Assembly (NCBI GenBank): GCA_016550425.1
Contig: JABXGS010000053.1
Location: forward strand, 1-9,968
DNA: 9,968 bases
Direction: 5' to 3'
DNA from: an archaeon
GTDB taxonomy: Archaea > Asgardarchaeota > Hermodarchaeia > Hermodarchaeales > Hermodarchaeaceae
Under the pieces are notes generated by a model. It saw nothing but the letters and a program-made list of their open reading frames with translations, made no database searches and was not told the origin of the DNA. Below, in pieces: positions 7,185 through 9,968 of this stretch. The position numbers and the translations under genes are program-made. How positions within the stretch are numbered: the first letter of the stretch is position 1; each line of letters starts with the position of its first letter.

Positions 7185-7214
7185 GGGCGAACCGCTTAAA
7201 TGACAGAACCGCCC
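7185..7214 (+). promoter_or_regulatory. fwdB promoter with TATA-like box framed by repeats
   Basis: CTTAAAT (7195-7201) is a TATA-like box, with GAACC just upstream in the BRE position. Initiation about 25 nt downstream would give a leader of about 35 nt to the ATG at 7259. The 7-bp direct repeat GAACCGC appears on both sides of the box (7189-7195 and 7206-7212), and GGGCG (7185-7189) is inverted as CGCCC (7210-7214). A regulator binding these repeats could block or recruit the initiation complex; this is inference. Confidence 0.45.
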
Positions 7215-7246
7215 TGTAGAACTACACTCTATGCTAGATGCTATAT

Positions 7247-7251
7247 GAGGT
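7247..7251 (+). promoter_or_regulatory. Ribosome-binding site that selects the fwdB start
   Basis: GAGGT ends 7 nt before the ATG at 7259. The earlier in-frame ATG at 7238 has no such motif, so the start at 7259 is preferred, shortening the product from 471 to 464 residues. Confidence 0.6.
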
Positions 7252-7258
7252 CCACACC

Positions 7259-8653
7259 ATGACAACCAAAGATACTGATGCAATTCTTGCAACCCCTCGC
7301 TCCCGGATCACCAAACATGTCATCTGTCCGTTCTGTGGCTGTCTTTGCGATGACATCGAAGTAGCCGTAACCCTAACAGGTCCGTTACCCCGAGTTCCCG
7401 AAGGAACAATTGTGGAGGCCTTGAATGCATGCCGAATTGGACACACCAAATTCCTCAAAGTTCGAGACGAGTATCGAATTTACAAACCAGAACTACGCTC
7501 AGGTCCAAACAAATCAAAAGTGCAACAAGTATCTTTGGAAGAAGCAGTGAAAGCAGCCGCAAAAATCCTTGCTGAAGCAAAACGCCCAGTAATTTACGGA
7601 TTAGCCAGTACCTCAAATGAAGCCAGTGTCAAGGCATTAGAACTCGCCGAGGTTTCTGGGGCTATTGTGGATAATACTTCATCAGTATGTCATGGTCCAG
7701 GTATTGAGGCAGTTCAACGAGTCGGGATAGGAACCTGCACCTTAGGTAAGATCAAGAACTACTCTGATCTCATTGTTTACTGGGGCTGTAACCCAATTGC
7801 AGCACATCCAAGGCATACACGACGCTATTCTCAATTCATTGAGGGCCTCTTCCAACAGGTCGAGGACCGGAAGATCTATCATATCGATGTTCGCCCCACA
7901 CGGTTCACGGAACAAGTGACCAACTCAATTATCGTAGAACCCAATAAGGATTATGAACTGCTTCAAGCAGTTCGAGCACTTCTACGAGGTCGTGAATTAC
8001 ATGCCTCGGAGGTTGCTGGGGTCCCCATGCGCCAAATCCGTGAATTTACTAATGATTTGAAGTCTGCAAAATTTACCACGATTTTCTTCGGTTTAGGTCT
8101 CACCCAAACTCATGGAAAGGACCACAATGTTTCAGCTGCAATTGATTTGACAGCAGATTTGAATCACTATACAAAAGCCGTAATCATGCCGCTCCGAGGT
8201 CACTTCAACGTAACTGGTTCCAATCACGTTTCTACCTGGACATACGGTTATCCGTTTTCTATCAGCTTGGAACAAGGTGCGCCGTACTATATGCCAGGAG
8301 AAACCAGTGCGGTAGATGTGCTAGCTCGTGGAGAAGCGGATGCGTTTTTTGCCATCGCAGCTGATCCGGCAGCATCATTCCCGATGCCAGCGGTGAAAGC
8401 GATGATGAATATTCCAGTCATTGTTTTAGATCCCAAGCGCTGTGCGACCACAGAGATTTCCGACGTCGTCTTGCCTTCTGCATATGTCGGAATTGAAGCA
8501 GATGGTGTTCAAACTGCTTATCGAATGGATGGCATCCCCTTACAACTTGACAAAATTGTCGATGCGCCAGCAGGCGTAAAAAGCGATGACCAGATTCTTG
8601 ATATGATAATTCGAGAAGTCTGTAAGCTGAAAGGCATTAAACGATACGCATAG
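7259..8653 (+). CDS. fwdB: Formylmethanofuran dehydrogenase subunit B (Mo/W catalytic subunit)
   Basis: Catalytic subunit that reduces CO2 to formate with low-potential electrons at a Mo/W-bis-pyranopterin centre; formate is then condensed with methanofuran in subunit A. This is the entry step of the archaeal Wood-Ljungdahl C1 branch, or the last step when run oxidatively. Numbered from ATG 7259 (464 residues), the N-terminal [4Fe-4S] ligands are C23, C26, C30 (CPFCGCLC) and C58 (NACRIGH). The metal ligand is C144 in SSVCHGPG, encoded by TGT, so this is a Cys rather than selenocysteine enzyme. Further hallmarks are WGCNPIAAHPRHTRRYS (175-191), MPLRGHFNVTGSN (310-322), PGETSAVDVLARGEADA and YRMDGIPL. 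The length is slightly above the usual size of about 430 residues. Its partner fwdD is about 3.4 kb upstream; subunits A, C and the ferredoxin-like subunits are absent from the window. Confidence 0.93.
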   Translation: MTTKDTDAILATPRSRITKHVICPFCGCLCDDIEVAVTLTGPLPRVPEGTIVEALNACRIGHTKFLKVRDEYRIYKPELRSGPNKSKVQQVSLEEAVKAAAKILAEAKRPVIYGLASTSNEASVKALELAEVSGAIVDNTSSVCHGPGIEAVQRVGIGTCTLGKIKNYSDLIVYWGCNPIAAHPRHTRRYSQFIEGLFQQVEDRKIYHIDVRPTRFTEQVTNSIIVEPNKDYELLQAVRALLRGRELHASEVAGVPMRQIREFTNDLKSAKFTTIFFGLGLTQTHGKDHNVSAAIDLTADLNHYTKAVIMPLRGHFNVTGSNHVSTWTYGYPFSISLEQGAPYYMPGETSAVDVLARGEADAFFAIAADPAASFPMPAVKAMMNIPVIVLDPKRCATTEISDVVLPSAYVGIEADGVQTAYRMDGIPLQLDKIVDAPAGVKSDDQILDMIIREVCKLKGIKRYA

Positions 8654-8655
8654 TA

Positions 8656-8670
8656 ACTCAACCGTTGAGT
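8656..8670. repeat. 15-bp palindrome at the junction of convergent genes
   Basis: ACTCAAC and GTTGAGT are perfect inverted arms around a single C. The repeat starts 3 bp after the fwdB stop and covers the stop codon of the HAD gene on the other strand. In RNA it could form a 5-bp stem with a 5-nt loop. It may act as a two-way 3'-end signal, but no T-run follows on either strand. Confidence 0.45.
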
Positions 8671-9341
8671 GGTAGCCCCAATTGATCACAGATAGAGTGA
8701 ATAGTGAATCCTTCAAAGTTTGGGATAATGAGGTCTGCATGGTAAAGATCTGTAGCAGGATTTGTAGTTGTTAACGCAACACAGGTCATGTTGGCAGATT
8801 TTGCTGCAGTGATCCCAATGGGTGAATCTTCGAATACGAGACAATATTCTGGATTAATACCTAGTGTCTTAGCCCCTAGGAGGTAGGCCTCCGGATCGGG
8901 TTTGCTTCGTGTTACTTGGGTCACATCGATTACAGGGTGTTTTCCAAGAAGACCAAGGTGTTTCAGGGCTGCTTCTAAACTTACGGGATGACCAGTACTC
9001 ACAAAGGCCACAGGGATTTTTGCATTTTGGGTTGATTTGTAGAAGGCTGGAAAACCACGAACAGTATGAAGCTCGCCTTTTTCAACATGTTTTTGGTACC
9101 GACGCCGTCTCTCAGAAATCAATGGTGTAGGATCTTCTAGGATATTATTTTCTTTGAAGAGGGTTGTCATTATCACGGCAGACCCAGCACCTAGGAATCG
9201 TGTTTTCCATTCAGTTTCAGAGATTTGAATGCCACAGGGCGCAAGGACCTCGTTGAAGGTTTGGAGATGGAGGAGTTCACTTTCTACTGCCACTCCATCG
9301 ACATCGAAAAGGACTGCTTCAATCTGTTTTGAGGAAGACAT
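8658..9341 (-). CDS. HAD-superfamily hydrolase, beta-phosphoglucomutase/phosphoglycolate phosphatase-like
   Basis: Soluble phosphatase or phosphomutase of 227 residues. All four HAD motifs are present: motif I FDVDGVAVES (nucleophile D13, acid D15), motif II VST (S115), motif III SKPDPE (K147) and motif IV FEDSPIG (E171, D172). A helical cap between about residues 20 and 90 fits subfamily I. The residues after the second motif I Asp read GVAVES rather than the commoner GTLVDS, seen in some beta-phosphoglucomutase-like members. Substrate cannot be assigned. On its strand it follows another HAD gene by 17 bp, with GGTGAG about 9 nt before its ATG, so the two are probably one operon. It converges on fwdB with 4 bp between stop codons. 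Confidence 0.9.
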   Translation of the reverse strand: MSSSKQIEAVLFDVDGVAVESELLHLQTFNEVLAPCGIQISETEWKTRFLGAGSAVIMTTLFKENNILEDPTPLISERRRRYQKHVEKGELHTVRGFPAFYKSTQNAKIPVAFVSTGHPVSLEAALKHLGLLGKHPVIDVTQVTRSKPDPEAYLLGAKTLGINPEYCLVFEDSPIGITAAKSANMTCVALTTTNPATDLYHADLIIPNFEGFTIHSICDQLGLPLNG

Positions 9342-9346
9342 ACTTG

Positions 9347-9352
9347 TTACTC
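9347..9352 (-). promoter_or_regulatory. Ribosome-binding site within the HAD operon
   Basis: On the minus strand GGTGAG lies between the stop codon of the upstream HAD gene and the ATG at 9341. It matches the archaeal GGTGA consensus and supports both the start choice and translation from a shared transcript. Confidence 0.55.
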
Positions 9353-9358
9353 ACCATA

Positions 9359-9968
9359 TCACTTTGAATTCGTGAGAAACCGTTCAAGGTCGCTTAAACT
9401 TCCCGACCCATCAATATGATACGGGGATGATTCCATACCATTCTTTGCGGAATTTCCCACTTCCTTAGAAAGAACACCCAATCGTCCTTTTTCTTGATCC
9501 AAATCCACAAGAAAAGTTTGAAATCCTAAGTCTGAGGCAGACATATCACTGATCGGATCATTGCCTGCCATTACACAGTCTTGAGGTTCTTGTTGAATGA
9601 AATCAAGAATTGCTTGATAATATTCGGGATGTGGTTTACAGTAAGACATATTTTCAGCGTGTGTCATCAAAGTGATATCTAAATCGAGTAACCCAGCCCA
9701 TCCAATTCGGATTTTAGTCGCAATTTCGGGGAATATCGGATTTGTAGCGATAATGACTTGGATTCCTTTTTTTATGACCTTTTCAAGAAGAGCGCGTCCG
9801 TAGGGAACGACTGTTACTATGGATCCGAGTTGTTCAAAGGATTCTTCATAAAATTGTCTAAATCTTCCAATACAAGCATCATAAGTGAGTGTTGGTGTAT
9901 CAGTAATGAAGTGCTTTGTAAACGCCTCAACATTCGTTTGGCTTCCATCATTGTGTATCATGTGGAGA
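9359..9968 (-). CDS. HAD-superfamily hydrolase, 5' end cut by window edge
   Basis: The C-terminal portion of a second HAD hydrolase. The frame stays open from the ATG at 9961 to the right edge (two further codons, Leu-His), and the nucleophile motif DxDGT is missing, so the N-terminus lies outside the window. Present, counted from that ATG: motif II IIATNP (T73), motif III CKPHPE (K109) and motif IV AGNDPISD (D135, D139). The GNDxxxD form of motif IV differs from the EDSxxG form of the downstream HAD, so the two are distant members of the superfamily, not recent duplicates. The C-terminal tail (about residues 165-200) is polar and has no recognised motif. Substrate unknown. The next HAD gene starts 17 bp downstream. 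Confidence 0.82.
   Translation of the reverse strand, partial: LHMIHNDGSQTNVEAFTKHFITDTPTLTYDACIGRFRQFYEESFEQLGSIVTVVPYGRALLEKVIKKGIQVIIATNPIFPEIATKIRIGWAGLLDLDITLMTHAENMSYCKPHPEYYQAILDFIQQEPQDCVMAGNDPISDMSASDLGFQTFLVDLDQEKGRLGVLSKEVGNSAKNGMESSPYHIDGSGSLSDLERFLTNSK

Noticed and set aside
7238..7240. ATG at 7238 as the fwdB start
   Set aside because: It lacks a ribosome-binding site, whereas GAGGT lies 7 nt before the ATG at 7259, and FwdB homology begins well after both.
7259..8653. Formate dehydrogenase or nitrate reductase instead of FwdB
   Set aside because: The CHGPG, GCNPIAAHPRHTRRY and RGHFNVTG stretches, and the separate FwdD-type subunit, are specific to formylmethanofuran dehydrogenase; the dinucleotide-binding C-terminal domain is missing from this chain.
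1261..9370. Scattered GAATTC sites as a repeat family
   Set aside because: Six-base sites occur in coding and non-coding DNA alike, with no shared flanks or regular spacing.

Overview
The window looks archaeal. It carries two subunits of a formylmethanofuran dehydrogenase (FwdD-like and FwdB-like), a membrane pyrophosphatase, two copies of an archaeal-type predicted nucleotidyltransferase, and a regulator with several winged helices. Non-coding stretches contain TATA-like boxes (GCTTAAAT) rather than bacterial -35/-10 pairs, and several genes start with GTG or have short GGTG/GAGG ribosome-binding motifs. The combination would fit an uncultured archaeon with an archaeal Wood-Ljungdahl (methanofuran/tetrahydromethanopterin) C1 branch, for example an Asgard or related lineage. 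The lineage is an inference; no marker gene settles it.

Layout. Positions 1-1230 (+) hold the 3' part of a regulator whose reading frame runs off the left edge. Two tandem paralogous nucleotidyltransferase-fold proteins follow (1292-2332 and 2355-3401, +), 22 bp apart. A 96-bp gap with a candidate promoter precedes fwdD (3498-3896, +), which is followed 18 bp later by the proton-pumping pyrophosphatase gene hppA (3915-6110, +). A 166-bp spacer with an imperfect hairpin and two copies of a TATA-like motif leads to a CPBP-family membrane protease-like gene (6277-7146, +). Another promoter-bearing gap precedes fwdB (7259-8653, +). On the minus strand, two HAD hydrolase genes (9968-9359, cut by the right edge, then 9341-8658) form a short operon that converges on fwdB with only 4 bp between the stop codons.

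How the genes may work together. FwdB and FwdD together form the Mo/W-bis-pyranopterin site that reduces CO2 to formate in formylmethanofuran dehydrogenase. Here the two halves are about 3.4 kb apart, with an H+-pumping pyrophosphatase directly behind fwdD. No other Fwd subunit (A, C, E, F, G) is visible. The pyrophosphatase has the Lys/Thr pair typical of K+-independent H+ pumps, but an Asp appears to occupy its ion-gate position. The spacing suggests fwdD-hppA is co-transcribed, linking C1 reduction with PPi-driven ion pumping; this is inference. No tRNA, rRNA, CRISPR array, insertion sequence or integrase was seen.
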